Source: a virus. Taken from it: a DNA stretch of 27,710 nt. The stretch spans positions 1-27,710 of the IMG/VR virus record IMGVR_UViG_3300032288_003711, one strand, 5' to 3'. The translations under genes and the position numbers were made by a program. This document shows, in pieces, positions 6,942-15,100 of the stretch (positions are counted from its first letter, which is position 1; every line of letters begins with the position of its first letter). A model generated the notes under the pieces. That model searched no databases and was not told the DNA's origin. It saw only the letters and a list, made by a program, of their open reading frames with translations.

Positions 6942-8780
6942 ATGAAGATCTCAAGAACTCCTGTTCTAAACACAGAGGCGCAACTCGCAGACCTGCTCAA
7001 GTTGTTGGCGAGCGCCTCTGAGGTAGCCTTTGACACCGAGACAAACTCGCTCTCTCACGACCGCTTTATGGTGGGCTTCAGCCTGTCGTTCTGGGCGGAG
7101 ATGAAGGGCGAGGTGGCGTGGTATGTGCCTGTGGCGCATGAGGCAGGTGATGACCTGTTCGCAGTCGCCCCTGAGAACGCCCCAAGCGCCTCTGTGCGCG
7201 CGGTCTTGGAGGCTCTGTTCATCAGCGATAAGACCGTGTGGATCCACAACGCCAAGTTTGATCTCGGCGTTCTCCACAACTACGGCTTGTCTCCATCTCG
7301 CATCACCGCGCGCGTCTATGATACCCTCGCAGTCTCATGGCTCTTGGAACCAGAGCGAGAGGGCGGGCATGGACTCAAGGCTCTTGTGAAGCGTCAACTC
7401 GGGTATGAGATGGGCGAGTATTCTCAGTTCGCCTCATACTCAAACAAGGCGGCAATCCCTATCGGCATGATCGCCAAGTACGCCTCAGATGACGCGCTGT
7501 ACCTCCTCAAACTCGCGCACCACCTGTCGCCTCTGCTGTCAACCGATGACCGCAAGGTACTGACAGACCTAGAGTCACCCTTCATGTTTATTGTGGAGGA
7601 GATGGAACACTACGGTATGAAGGTGGACACCGCCGCCCTCAAGCGCGCGGGTGCTATCATGGGCGCTGAGATCCAGCAGATAGAGCAAGAGTTCAGGGCG
7701 CAGTTCGGTGATGCCTCTAACATCTCCTCCCCCCAATGGCTCGCAGACAACCTGTGCGGGAGGATATGGGGGACAATAGGTCTAGAGAAGAAGGGCGCGC
7801 GCTACTCCACCGACTCAGAGCATCTCAAGGCGTGGGCGGAGGGTGAGGTAGAGGGGACGACTGATACAGGGCGCGCGGTGGCTTCCGCTGTGCTACGCCA
7901 CAGGGAACTCTCTAAACTCGTGAACACCTACACATCCACTCTGCTCTCAGCTGCGGATGCCCGAGGGCGTGTTCACGCTTCGTTTAATCAGTTCGGCACA
8001 GCGACAGGCCGTCTGTCTTGTAGTGAACCCAACCTACAGAATATCCCCTCATCGCGCTCTGAGTGGGGCGCGGCTATTCGTAAGGCGTTTATCGCTGAGG
8101 ACGGCTACAAGATCATCAACGCAGACTACTCTCAGGTGGAGTTGAGGGTCACCGCGCACTTCAGTTCTGACCCTGTTATGTCGCAGGTGTATCAAGAGAA
8201 CGGTGACATACACCAGATGACGGCTGACGCCTGTAGCTGTTCGCGCTTCGCGGCTAAAGCGGTGAACTTTGGGCTGATATATAAGATGGGGCCGCGCACC
8301 CTCGCCAACAAGATCAACACCAGCGAGGTAGAGGCTAAGGCGTACATCACGCGCTACTTTGAACGCTACAGCGGGGTGGCGACATGGCAGAACCTCACCA
8401 TCAGCAGAGCGCGCGCCAACGGCTACACACAGACCATCACAGGGCGTAAGAGGCAACTACCCAACATCAACTCCGCTGACCGCTTCTTACGGACAGAAGC
8501 AGAGCGCATCGCCATCAACACCCGCATACAAGGGAGCGCCGCCGACATCATCAAGATCGCCATGAGGAACTTCATCAGAGAGCGCACAGCGCGCGGATAT
8601 ACCTCTGAGGATATGCGCTTCATCGGGCAGGTACACGATGAGGTTCTGCTGGAGGTCAAAGACCACCTCGTTGATGAGGCGCGAGAGTTGTTGAAAAGTA
8701 CGATGGAGCGCAGCGTGTTGCTGGCTGTGCCTCTCATCGCAGAGCCTGTCGTAGTCTCATCATGGGGAGACGCTAAGTGA
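6942..8780 (+). CDS. polA: DNA polymerase, family A, with 3'-5' exonuclease
   Basis: 612 residues, no 5'-3' nuclease domain. Exonuclease motifs: DTET (31-34), IHNAKFD with Asn103/Asp107, and YASDD (Tyr180, Asp184). Polymerase motif A is DYSQVELR (395-402, steric-gate Glu400); motif B runs from Arg435 and Lys439 to Phe443 in RFAAKAVNFGLIYKMG; motif C is HDE (565-567). The loop between DIHQMTADA and motif B is short, as in T7 polymerase. The usual Gly after the motif B Tyr is Lys. Phe443 equals E. coli Phe762. The start follows GAGGG; the stop overlaps the helicase start (GTGA). This is the likely replicative enzyme, used with the clamp at 24554. Confidence 0.95.
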   Translation: MKISRTPVLNTEAQLADLLKLLASASEVAFDTETNSLSHDRFMVGFSLSFWAEMKGEVAWYVPVAHEAGDDLFAVAPENAPSASVRAVLEALFISDKTVWIHNAKFDLGVLHNYGLSPSRITARVYDTLAVSWLLEPEREGGHGLKALVKRQLGYEMGEYSQFASYSNKAAIPIGMIAKYASDDALYLLKLAHHLSPLLSTDDRKVLTDLESPFMFIVEEMEHYGMKVDTAALKRAGAIMGAEIQQIEQEFRAQFGDASNISSPQWLADNLCGRIWGTIGLEKKGARYSTDSEHLKAWAEGEVEGTTDTGRAVASAVLRHRELSKLVNTYTSTLLSAADARGRVHASFNQFGTATGRLSCSEPNLQNIPSSRSEWGAAIRKAFIAEDGYKIINADYSQVELRVTAHFSSDPVMSQVYQENGDIHQMTADACSCSRFAAKAVNFGLIYKMGPRTLANKINTSEVEAKAYITRYFERYSGVATWQNLTISRARANGYTQTITGRKRQLPNINSADRFLRTEAERIAINTRIQGSAADIIKIAMRNFIRERTARGYTSEDMRFIGQVHDEVLLEVKDHLVDEARELLKSTMERSVLLAVPLIAEPVVVSSWGDAK

Positions 8781-10057
8781 GCCTCGCATACCTTCCAAAC
8801 CCACAGCCTCACGACTTCACCGCCCTCACCCTGTTGTGCGATGAGGTGGAGGTTAAGTTGTACGAGCGCGCACCTGGAGGCGGGCTGTATGTGCCGCGCG
8901 CCTACGCCAACTTCGCCTACAAGGACACAAGAGCCGTCATGGGTGAGCCTATGCGCGCCCTACCACCTATCAGGCTGAGAGACGAGCAGATACCCGCTGT
9001 AGAGGCGGTGGAGCAGGCGCTGCGCGAGGGAGGCGGAGAGGCGCGCGGGGCTATCCTGTTCGCCCCTTGTGGCAAGGGTAAGACGGTGATGGGTCTTGAG
9101 ATCGCGCGCCGTATGGGGCGTAAGACCCTCGTCTTGGTTCACAAGACCTTCCTCGTAGAGCAGTGGGTTGACCGCGCGCGAGCGTTCCTGCCTGACGCTA
9201 AGATAGGCTTCTGGCAGAGGGATCAACTCCCCTCAGAGGATGATGAGATTGTTATCGGCATGGTGCAGTCTATCTGCAACCCGCGCCGAGAGTATGACCG
9301 CTCAGTCTATGAGCAGTTCGGCATGATCTTGGCTGACGAGACTCACCGATACGCCGCGCCTATGTGGCAAGACGCTATCAAGGCTTTCCCCGCTGCATAT
9401 CGTGTGGGCCTCACCGCTACACCAGAGCGCAAAGACAATATGCAGGCGGTGTTCCTCCTCCACATCGGGCCTATCGTCTATCGTATGCAGGGACACACGC
9501 GCGCCCCCACGATATTCAAGATAGAGACAGGCGCTCAGATAGAGATGCCCAAGACCAACCGCAACGGCACAGAGAACACCTCAGCTATTGTCACTCGCAT
9601 CTCTGAGGTGGCATCTCGCACAGCCTCTATCGTGGACTACGCCCTGCGCGCTGTGGTGACAGGGCGCAAGGTCTTGATCCTCACAGAGCGGGTCAAGCAC
9701 GCACAGCAGATGCTCAACGCAGTCACCGCGCGCCTCCCAGATGGCATGAGCGCCTCTCTCTACATAGGAGCCACCACTGAGGAGCAGAGGCGCGCAGCGT
9801 CTGAGTGTGATGTGATCATCGGCTCTTATGCGATGGCTCAAGAGGGCTTAGATATACCTCACCTAGATACCCTCCTGCTCGCCACCCCTAAGACCTCCGT
9901 CACGCAGTCTATAGGGCGCATACTGCGTGACGCGCCCGACAAGAAAGACCCTGTGGTGTTGGACTTCGTTGACTCTGAAATAGACATCTGCGGTGCTTAT
10001 TGGGGCGCGCGCCGTAGGCTTTACCTGTCTCTTGGATATTTGGTTCGTCATACTTGA
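8777..10057 (+). CDS. superfamily 2 DNA helicase (RadD/UvsW-like)
   Basis: 426 residues from GTG 8777 overlapping the polA stop. SF2 motifs in order: PCGKGKT (motif I, ~97-103), LADETH (motif II, DETH 187-190), LTATPER (motif III, 212-218), EGLDIPHLD (motif V) and QSIGRILRD (motif VI). The combination LADETHRYAAPMW and TATPERKD is typical of phage helicases of the T5 D10/T4 UvsW type, which process branched DNA during recombination and fork restart. Cellular relatives are longer. The last ~40 bases become A+T-rich and the stop lies inside the next promoter's -35 box, as at the end of the primase gene. Confidence 0.92.
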   Translation: MSLAYLPNPQPHDFTALTLLCDEVEVKLYERAPGGGLYVPRAYANFAYKDTRAVMGEPMRALPPIRLRDEQIPAVEAVEQALREGGGEARGAILFAPCGKGKTVMGLEIARRMGRKTLVLVHKTFLVEQWVDRARAFLPDAKIGFWQRDQLPSEDDEIVIGMVQSICNPRREYDRSVYEQFGMILADETHRYAAPMWQDAIKAFPAAYRVGLTATPERKDNMQAVFLLHIGPIVYRMQGHTRAPTIFKIETGAQIEMPKTNRNGTENTSAIVTRISEVASRTASIVDYALRAVVTGRKVLILTERVKHAQQMLNAVTARLPDGMSASLYIGATTEEQRRAASECDVIIGSYAMAQEGLDIPHLDTLLLATPKTSVTQSIGRILRDAPDKKDPVVLDFVDSEIDICGAYWGARRRLYLSLGYLVRHT

Positions 10058-10082
10058 CTTGTTTGAATACTCATAATATAAG
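10054..10082 (+). promoter_or_regulatory. sigma70-type promoter after the helicase gene
   Basis: TTGACT (10054-10059), 17-base spacer, TATAAG (10077-10082): five of six in each box. The helicase TGA (10055-10057) is embedded in the -35 box, the same design as at 5959. It drives the genes from 10111, whose first has an AAGGAG ribosome site. Confidence 0.72.
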
Positions 10083-10110
10083 TAGTCTAACATCACACAT
10101 AAGGAGTGTT

Positions 10111-10479
10111 ATGACTCACAATAAGTACGATGAGTACGCTCGCCTCAACGAGCAGATCAAAGAACTGACAGCGCGCAAAGACAGCCTAAAGGCTGAGATT
10201 ATTGAGGAGATGAAGTCTCAAGGCGTTCCCGCTGTTCAAGGTAGCGCCTGCTCCCTCCGCATCTCGCCCCGCTCTAAGATGACACTCAACGATGAGGCGC
10301 TGGCGGGCTACCTGCGCGAGCATGACATCGCAGAGCGCCATTACATGGCTGTGAAGGTCTGCCACAAGAAACTACAGAGTCTCATCTCTAACGGCCTCGT
10401 GAACTCGGATGAGGTCTTACGGTTCGTCAAGATTGAGCCTTACGATGTGCTTCTGGTCGGTGGGAAGGAGGAGCCGTGA
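10111..10479 (+). CDS. small coiled-coil protein of unknown function
   Basis: 122 residues from ATG 10111, chosen for AAGGAG upstream; a longer in-phase frame runs from 10054, but that lies in the promoter. Residues 5-35 (YDEYARLNEQIKELTARKDS onward) form a strong heptad coiled coil. The rest is alpha/beta with no family I recognise. It overlaps the next gene through GTGA. It may be a dimeric regulator or accessory replication protein, but that is a guess. Confidence 0.7.
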   Translation: MTHNKYDEYARLNEQIKELTARKDSLKAEIIEEMKSQGVPAVQGSACSLRISPRSKMTLNDEALAGYLREHDIAERHYMAVKVCHKKLQSLISNGLVNSDEVLRFVKIEPYDVLLVGGKEEP

Positions 10480-11006
10480 GCGGCAGACAGACCTATATGC
10501 GCTCCTACTATGAGGACAATAAGGAGAAGATCTTACAGCGCCGCCGCGACCGCTATAAGACCGACCCTGAGTTCCGTGAGCGCCTCTGCGCCAACCGCAG
10601 AGAGAGCATGAGCCGCCGTAGGCTCCTCGGCGGTCACGCCAAGCCAGCCCCCAAGCGTTCCACAGGTCTTGAGATGGTTCTCAGCGTTCAGGGCAAGACC
10701 CTCAAGGTGGCGATGTTTAATCTCTCTGAGGTCGCCAGCAAAGCCGCCGTCACACGCAACCGCCTCCAGATATGGGCTAATCAAGATTGGTTCTTCGCCC
10801 CCTCTTGGCGCAACACGCGAGGTCATAAACTCTACACACAGTACGAGACTGAGGTCATCGTCAACCTCGTTTCATCTTACCGCAGCATCCTGACCCTTAG
10901 AGGCTACTCCTTCAGAGTCACTAAGCAGATGAAAGAGGAGTTCACCGCCCTCAAGAAAACGATGATACAGGGCGTTCCTATCAGCGCACTAAAGAACGCT
11001 GAGTAG
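10476..11006 (+). CDS. putative DNA-binding protein with MerR-like helix-turn-helix
   Basis: 176 residues from GTG 10476 coupled to the previous stop. The N-terminal ~55 residues are extremely basic and helical (MRSYYEDNKEKILQRRRDRY), similar to basic arms next to phage HNH or AP2 domains. Residues ~75-125 (FNLSEVASKAAVTRNRLQIW, then a wing ending GHKLYTQYE) look like a MerR-type winged HTH, in which a helix pair is followed by RGHRLYT. No nuclease His/Asn motif is present, so I favour a DNA-binding regulator over an HNH enzyme. Confidence 0.65.
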   Translation: MSGRQTYMRSYYEDNKEKILQRRRDRYKTDPEFRERLCANRRESMSRRRLLGGHAKPAPKRSTGLEMVLSVQGKTLKVAMFNLSEVASKAAVTRNRLQIWANQDWFFAPSWRNTRGHKLYTQYETEVIVNLVSSYRSILTLRGYSFRVTKQMKEEFTALKKTMIQGVPISALKNAE

Positions 11007-11055
11007 CCATACCACCACACAACACCACCACACACAGCACAGACACGAGAACAAC

Positions 11056-11286
11056 ATGAGCAACGATACCAAGACCCCCGAGCAGATCGCCAAAGTGCGC
11101 GCAGGCGCGACCATGACCCTCAATGTGGGCAACTACGAGTCCATCAAGGTAGAGGCGGGCGTGGAACTGCCCTGCGCGACCTCTGAGGTGGCTGAGGAGT
11201 TCAAGAAAGCGTGGGCTGAGGTCTATCGCCAACTTGATGTACGCATCGCTGAGATCCGCAACGGCAGGCGCAACGGCAATAACTAA
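11056..11286 (+). CDS. small protein of unknown function
   Basis: 76 residues from ATG 11056. The 49-base leader is almost pure C and A (11007-11055) and has no clear Shine-Dalgarno sequence. The central part (GATMTLNVGNYESIKVEAGV) suggests two or three beta strands, followed by a long amphipathic helix (SEVAEEFKKAWAEVYRQLD). No known family. Confidence 0.6.
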   Translation: MSNDTKTPEQIAKVRAGATMTLNVGNYESIKVEAGVELPCATSEVAEEFKKAWAEVYRQLDVRIAEIRNGRRNGNN

Positions 11287-11309
11287 GACACACCCCAGAG
11301 ACACAGCAC

Positions 11310-12191
11310 ATGACATACGAAAAGATTAACCTCAGCGCCATCCGCACCACCCTGCACAACTGCCGAGATGTGGTGGACAGCGCAGACCTGCAAGAGAGCA
11401 TCAACCAAGACGGCGTGCAGGTTCCTGTCGGCGTGAACAGCGTCAATGGCGAGTACCAACTCATCTATGGGTTCAGGCGCTTCCACGCTGCGCGCGCCCT
11501 CGGCCTCACACACATCCCCGCGCGCGTCTATCATGGATTGACTCAGGCAGAGGCGCTCACCCTCAACCTGCAAGAAAATGTGGCGCGTAAGGCTCTCACA
11601 GCGATGGAGGAGGCGCAGTCTATCAAGCGCATCCTAGACGCTTCCAACAGCCCCACAAGCACCGAAACCCTCTCGCGCTCTCTCGGGTGGAGCAAGACCC
11701 TCATCACCCAGAGGCTCGCCCTCTTGGAGATGCCCGCTGAGGTGCAAGAGGCTCTCAAGCGCGACTCCATCTCTGTGGGTCAAGCGCGCGCTATCGCCTC
11801 TGCCCCTGCCGTGGCTCTCTGTGATCTCATTAAGACAGCTGAGGGGGGCGCTACGCTCTCTACGCTGCGCGACCAAGTAGATGACGCGATTGACCAAGAA
11901 CTCTACAGTCAGATAGAGGACACAGACGATGCGCCCACAGACCACGACATCTCACCTGTGCAGGACAGCGATGAGGTAAAGCGCGCAGCCGACCCACGCT
12001 GGCTCAAAGACCACCTGCTCAGACTCGGTGAGTTCATGTTTGATGGGAGCGCCCTCACCCTCTGGTCACTCACCGTTGACCGCCTCAGCGCCAAGCGCAT
12101 CCCCACAACCGACCTAGAGGCTCTCTGCGACCTAACGGCTCAGATGGTCAAACTCTATGAGGATCACATCGCCCAGGAGCAGAACAAGTGA
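11310..12191 (+). CDS. ParB-like partition/regulatory protein
   Basis: 293 residues. The N-terminal ParB/Srx domain is visible: LQESINQDGVQVPVGV, then YGFRRFHAARALGLTHIPAR (GERR-like box) and NLQENVARKALTAMEEAQ (ENxxR-like box). An HTH follows (~125-150: SRSLGWSKTLITQRLALLEM), then a linker rich in Asp and a helical C-terminus. The family binds parS-like sites and hydrolyses CTP, or cuts DNA in phage variants. No ParA partner or parS site is recognisable here, so it may be a transcription or replication regulator rather than a true partition protein. It overlaps the nuclease gene through GTGA. Confidence 0.85.
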   Translation: MTYEKINLSAIRTTLHNCRDVVDSADLQESINQDGVQVPVGVNSVNGEYQLIYGFRRFHAARALGLTHIPARVYHGLTQAEALTLNLQENVARKALTAMEEAQSIKRILDASNSPTSTETLSRSLGWSKTLITQRLALLEMPAEVQEALKRDSISVGQARAIASAPAVALCDLIKTAEGGATLSTLRDQVDDAIDQELYSQIEDTDDAPTDHDISPVQDSDEVKRAADPRWLKDHLLRLGEFMFDGSALTLWSLTVDRLSAKRIPTTDLEALCDLTAQMVKLYEDHIAQEQNK

Positions 12192-13063
12192 GCCTACTCG
12201 CCTTAATGAAAAGCGCCAAGACAGCGGGGGAGCAACCCTCCATCAAGCACACCGTTGATATGTACTACCTCAAGAAGTCTCAAGAGACTGACCAAGAGCG
12301 ATACATTGACCGCCTTATGCGCTTTCAGCCTTCGCAACTCTCCTACAACGGCTCATGCCCGCGCGCCTATCACCTCGTGATGCGCCGTGACGAGTACGGC
12401 ATCTCCTTTGTCCAAGAGCCTAAGTTTAGCGCGAGCATGATGAGGGTGTTTGACCACGGTCACGCTCTCCACGCCCTCTATCAAGACAAGGTTCTCGGCC
12501 CTGCTGGAGTGCTGTATGGCGAGTGGCAACACCAGCGCACAGGAGAGAAGATAGAAGGCTTTATGCCTCAGAACGAGCAGAGCCTGTGGCGCTATGTGGA
12601 GCCTCGCCTCATATGGCCTGAGATGCGTATCACAGGCTACTGTGACGGCATCATCTTCGTGAACGGTCAGTGGTGCATCTTGGAGATCAAGAGCGCCAAC
12701 AACAACTCGTTCATGTATGTGAAAAGCACAGGCAAGCCACGCGACTATCATGTGCGCCAAGCACAGATCTATGTGTTCGCCCCCAAGCCTACCCTCTCTC
12801 AGCAGATGCACATCAGCGGTGTACTGATGCTCTATATCAACAAGGACACAGGCGAAGAAGCTGAGTTCTATGTACCGAGGGATGAGGGCATCATGGGCGC
12901 TATCGCCAACAACATCCAGCAGTCTATCGCCGCCGCCGACAGCCCCAACCTGCCCCCTCGCCTCTCGGACTGCAAGAGCGAGCGTAGCACGCGCGCTAAG
13001 GACTGCCACGCTTGTGGCGCGTGTTTCAGCCTGCCTAATGGCTCTAACGATGAGTTATTCTGA
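12188..13063 (+). CDS. Cas4/RecB-like PD-(D/E)XK exonuclease with Fe-S cysteines
   Basis: 291 residues from GTG 12188. Catalytic pattern: His in DHGHALH (~90-95), Asp153 in TGYCDG, Glu166 and Lys168 in LEIKS, then RQAQIYVF with Gln191. Cys57 (SCPRAYH) and Cys273, 276 and 279 (CHACGAC), with Cys262 as an extra, match the four cysteines that hold a 4Fe-4S cluster in Cas4 and AddB-type nucleases. Phage Cas4-like enzymes resect DNA ends for recombination. No CRISPR array or other cas gene is near, so a replication/recombination role is more likely than adaptation. Confidence 0.88.
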   Translation: MSLLALMKSAKTAGEQPSIKHTVDMYYLKKSQETDQERYIDRLMRFQPSQLSYNGSCPRAYHLVMRRDEYGISFVQEPKFSASMMRVFDHGHALHALYQDKVLGPAGVLYGEWQHQRTGEKIEGFMPQNEQSLWRYVEPRLIWPEMRITGYCDGIIFVNGQWCILEIKSANNNSFMYVKSTGKPRDYHVRQAQIYVFAPKPTLSQQMHISGVLMLYINKDTGEEAEFYVPRDEGIMGAIANNIQQSIAAADSPNLPPRLSDCKSERSTRAKDCHACGACFSLPNGSNDELF

Positions 13064-13541
13064 CCCCCCTCAAGAGGTGCAGTTCTCCTCAGAGATCGCC
13101 TCTTACTCAGCCCGAGCGCGCGTCATGCTGGATAGACTCGGTCTGCCCATAGACTCCGCGCCACCAAAGCCCCTAGACTTCCCAAGCGACCTCTCGGCTG
13201 TGGCTGATGAGGACTTGGGGCATCACCTGTCCTATTGGGCGGCGATGTGCGCCTATGCACACCACAAAGTAGCTATCCTAGAGGGCGCTCTCATCATCGC
13301 GCGCTCAAAGTTCAATAACGAGTATCAGTCACGCATGATGGCGCGCACAGGCTCCTTCGCTGACCGTAAAGTCGCTGTGGAGTCATCTAAGGCTATTAAA
13401 GACTACTCAGACGAAATAGCTATTATTGAAGCAGACCTAAAGGTGCTAAAGTCTGTCGTTATCGGTTATGACCTAAAAAACTCAGCAGTCAGCCGAGAAA
13501 TCACAAGACGCACTCACGAGAGGTCTATTAGAAATGGATAA
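13050..13541 (+). CDS. unknown protein following the Cas4-like nuclease
   Basis: 163 residues from ATG 13050; an ATG at 13038 would add four residues. Neither has a clear ribosome site; both overlap the nuclease 3' end, so translation is probably coupled. The protein is helical (LSYWAAMCAYAHHKVAILEG, SSKAIKDYSDEIAIIEADLK). I recall similar small helical proteins beside phage Cas4/RecB nucleases but know no function. A recombination-accessory role is inference. The last 150 bases are A+T-rich, like other gene ends here that carry promoters, but I find no good -35/-10 pair. Confidence 0.75.
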   Translation: MSYSDPPQEVQFSSEIASYSARARVMLDRLGLPIDSAPPKPLDFPSDLSAVADEDLGHHLSYWAAMCAYAHHKVAILEGALIIARSKFNNEYQSRMMARTGSFADRKVAVESSKAIKDYSDEIAIIEADLKVLKSVVIGYDLKNSAVSREITRRTHERSIRNG

Positions 13542-13803
13542 TCACATCAACCTGCGTATTGCAGGCAGTTCTGTACCTGCCTCAGTCGCAGGCTCCGCAG
13601 TCAAGAATATGAACGAGGGGCGCACCGTGTCATTGACCGCTATCGGGGCGGGCGCGGTCAACCAGATGCTCAAGAGCGCCACCATCGCCCGCTCTATGGT
13701 CGCCTCCTCTGGGCGTGACCTCACCTTTACAAGCGGCTTCTGCACCGAGATCATTGAAGGTGAAGAAAAGACCGCTATGAAGATCTATCTCTACATCAAG
13801 TAA
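13534..13803 (+). CDS. SpoVS-family protein (stage V sporulation protein S homologue)
   Basis: 89 residues, overlapping the previous gene by eight bases. Nearly the whole length aligns by eye with Bacillus SpoVS (86 residues): SSVPASVAGSAVKN, TAIGAGAVNQMLKSATIARS, VASSGRDLTF and IEGEEKTAMKIYL match SVAGALAG, QAIGAGALNQAVKAVAIARG, VAPSGVDL and DGEERTAIKL. SpoVS is a small Alba-like-fold dimer needed for normal spore development; it is thought to bind nucleic acid. In a phage it could alter host development or coat DNA or RNA; no sporulation link is visible here. Confidence 0.88.
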   Translation: MDNHINLRIAGSSVPASVAGSAVKNMNEGRTVSLTAIGAGAVNQMLKSATIARSMVASSGRDLTFTSGFCTEIIEGEEKTAMKIYLYIK

Positions 13804-13812
13804 GGCGCTCTC

Positions 13813-14136
13813 ATGTTCTTGAACACCTATAAGATGCAGATGCCCACAGGTATTCTCATCTTTGAACTTGACCTCCTCGTGACAGACCTTATTGATGGTG
13901 TAGCGGTGGACGCTGTAGGCTTAAAAGCCGCACTCTCCGCTTGGTGGCTAGACGAGAGCGCACCGCGCCGTACACCTGAAGAAGCCTGTCTCGGCGCGTG
14001 GGCCACCGCCACCGACCACTTCGTTAATACCAAACAACACCCTCGCGTTCAGTGCGTCAGAGTCTCCGTGGAGACTTCTGGTCAAACTGCATCGTTCACA
14101 CCTACAGACGACACATGGAGTCGCTTAGATGGCTGA
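13813..14136 (+). CDS. unknown protein, possibly a degenerate QueD-like T-fold
   Basis: 107 residues, AAGG eight bases upstream. By eye the order of GILIFELDLLV, DGVAVDAVGLKAAL, RTPEEACLGAW and VRVSVETSG follows the C-terminal two-thirds of 6-carboxytetrahydropterin synthase (QueD: strand, GWIIDFAELKAAF, PTSEVLAKW, VMVKET). The zinc-binding histidines and the LDHHYLND loop are absent, so if related it would be inactive in that chemistry. No other deazaguanine-pathway gene lies in the window. The resemblance may be chance; I treat the function as unknown. Confidence 0.65.
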   Translation: MFLNTYKMQMPTGILIFELDLLVTDLIDGVAVDAVGLKAALSAWWLDESAPRRTPEEACLGAWATATDHFVNTKQHPRVQCVRVSVETSGQTASFTPTDDTWSRLDG

Positions 14137-14569
14137 GTATAAAGAGAACATTGATATTGCAGATGAGACGAACATCAACCCCTCTATCATCGGTGACGAC
14201 CCTAGCGAGGTTCCCACCCTTGACGACCCCGAGAACGCCGTTGACCCTGAGCGTCAGACCGCTGAGACAGCCGCTAAGGTTCAGCAGTCTCAGATTGACG
14301 ATGACATCGTGACCGCTGTCCTGCTCATCCGCAACCGCGCGGGCGCTGTGCTTCCTGTGACCTCTCTTGATAACCTCAAGATGGATCATCAGGCGAACGC
14401 CCATGAGGTGTTCCGTATGTGCGCTGATGTGCAAGACCAGATCAGCGCCGTTCGTATCGTGGGCGAACTCGCTCAGATCTTTGACCACATCAACGCCCGC
14501 TCGCTCAAGCAGGTCGCTGAGTTGTTGGGTGTCAAGATGGACAACAACATCAAACAGGCGAAGCCCTAA
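14129..14569 (+). CDS. acidic protein of unknown function
   Basis: 146 residues from ATG 14129, overlapping the previous stop by eight bases, with GGAG upstream. Residues 1-50 are disordered and acidic (IIGDDPSEVPTLDDPENAVD); residues 55-146 are helical, with DNLKMDHQANAHEVFRMCAD and ARSLKQVAELLGVKMD suggesting a small helical bundle. No recognised motif. Confidence 0.72.
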   Translation: MAEYKENIDIADETNINPSIIGDDPSEVPTLDDPENAVDPERQTAETAAKVQQSQIDDDIVTAVLLIRNRAGAVLPVTSLDNLKMDHQANAHEVFRMCADVQDQISAVRIVGELAQIFDHINARSLKQVAELLGVKMDNNIKQAKP

Positions 14570-14599
14570 ACAGCGCCTCAACGCGCGAGGAGGAGTGTT

Positions 14600-15022
14600 A
14601 TGGCCCCTAAGTATAACCCTCAATGGTTCGTGCCACCCCAAGCGGTACGGAACAACGCCGAGCGCGGCTTAGAGATGCGGAAGAAAACAGGGCGCGGTGG
14701 CCTCACACCCGCACAGGCAAGCAACGCAGGCGCGGGCGGTAAGCCTATCGGCTCGGGCGTTCAGCGCGCAGTCAACCTCAAGAACGGCTCTAGCCTCTCA
14801 CCTCAGACCATTAAGATGATGAGCGCCTTCTTCTCTCGCCATGAGCAGAACAAGGACTCAAAGAAGCCTGACGGGTCACCAGGTGCAGGCAAAGTCGCTT
14901 GGGAGTTGTGGGGCGGTGATGCAGGTCGCCGTTGGGCTGACAGCGTAAAGAAGAAGATGGAAGCAGCCGATGAGGCTGAGAAGAAGAAGAAGCGCGCAGC
15001 TAAGACTTCCTCCTCTAAGTAG
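14600..15022 (+). CDS. small basic phage protein of unknown function
   Basis: 140 residues, strong GAGGAGGAG ribosome site. Conserved-looking blocks: RGLEMRKKTGRGGLTPAQA, IGSGVQRAVNLKNGSSLSPQ, MMSAFFSRHEQNK and GKVAWELWGGDAGRRWADSV, which I recall from many phage hypothetical proteins. The C-terminus is a Lys/Ala-rich tail (about 25 residues). Like the protein at 672 it is small, basic and ends in a lysine-rich tail, so it may bind DNA. Function unknown. Confidence 0.78.
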   Translation: MAPKYNPQWFVPPQAVRNNAERGLEMRKKTGRGGLTPAQASNAGAGGKPIGSGVQRAVNLKNGSSLSPQTIKMMSAFFSRHEQNKDSKKPDGSPGAGKVAWELWGGDAGRRWADSVKKKMEAADEAEKKKKRAAKTSSSK

Positions 15023-15052
15023 CCTACATCTAAACAGACACGCACACCCCAA

Positions 15053-15074
15053 CCTCGGCGCGAGCGCACCGAGG
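15053..15074. other. GC-rich hairpin before the gene at 15101
   Basis: CCTCGG (15053-15058) pairs with CCGAGG (15069-15074); inside, CGC/GCG continue the stem around a two-base GA turn, with a CA bulge. No T-run follows, so it is not a classical terminator. It could be an RNA stabiliser between two transcription segments. Confidence 0.4.
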
Positions 15075-15100
15075 GCGGGAGAACTCATCTTGGAGACATT

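Noticed and set aside
12353-13009. 218-residue minus-strand frame inside the nuclease gene; similar shadows at 6009-6536 and 24905-25561
   Set aside because: Each lies fully inside a well-supported gene, has no ribosome site or known motif, and can be explained by G+C-rich codon use. Unlike the methyltransferase second frame, there is no repeat-based evidence of selection.
12188-13063. Cas4-like gene as evidence for a CRISPR system
   Set aside because: No repeat-spacer array or cas1/cas2 gene is visible. Stand-alone Cas4-like nucleases are common in phages.
13385-13540. Promoter in the A+T-rich end of the gene before spoVS
   Set aside because: Only TTGAAG with a 15-base spacer to TAAAGT was found, too poor to call.
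15053-15074. Hairpin as a rho-independent terminator
   Set aside because: No T-run follows the stem. The same holds for 20365-20383. No classical terminator was found in the window.
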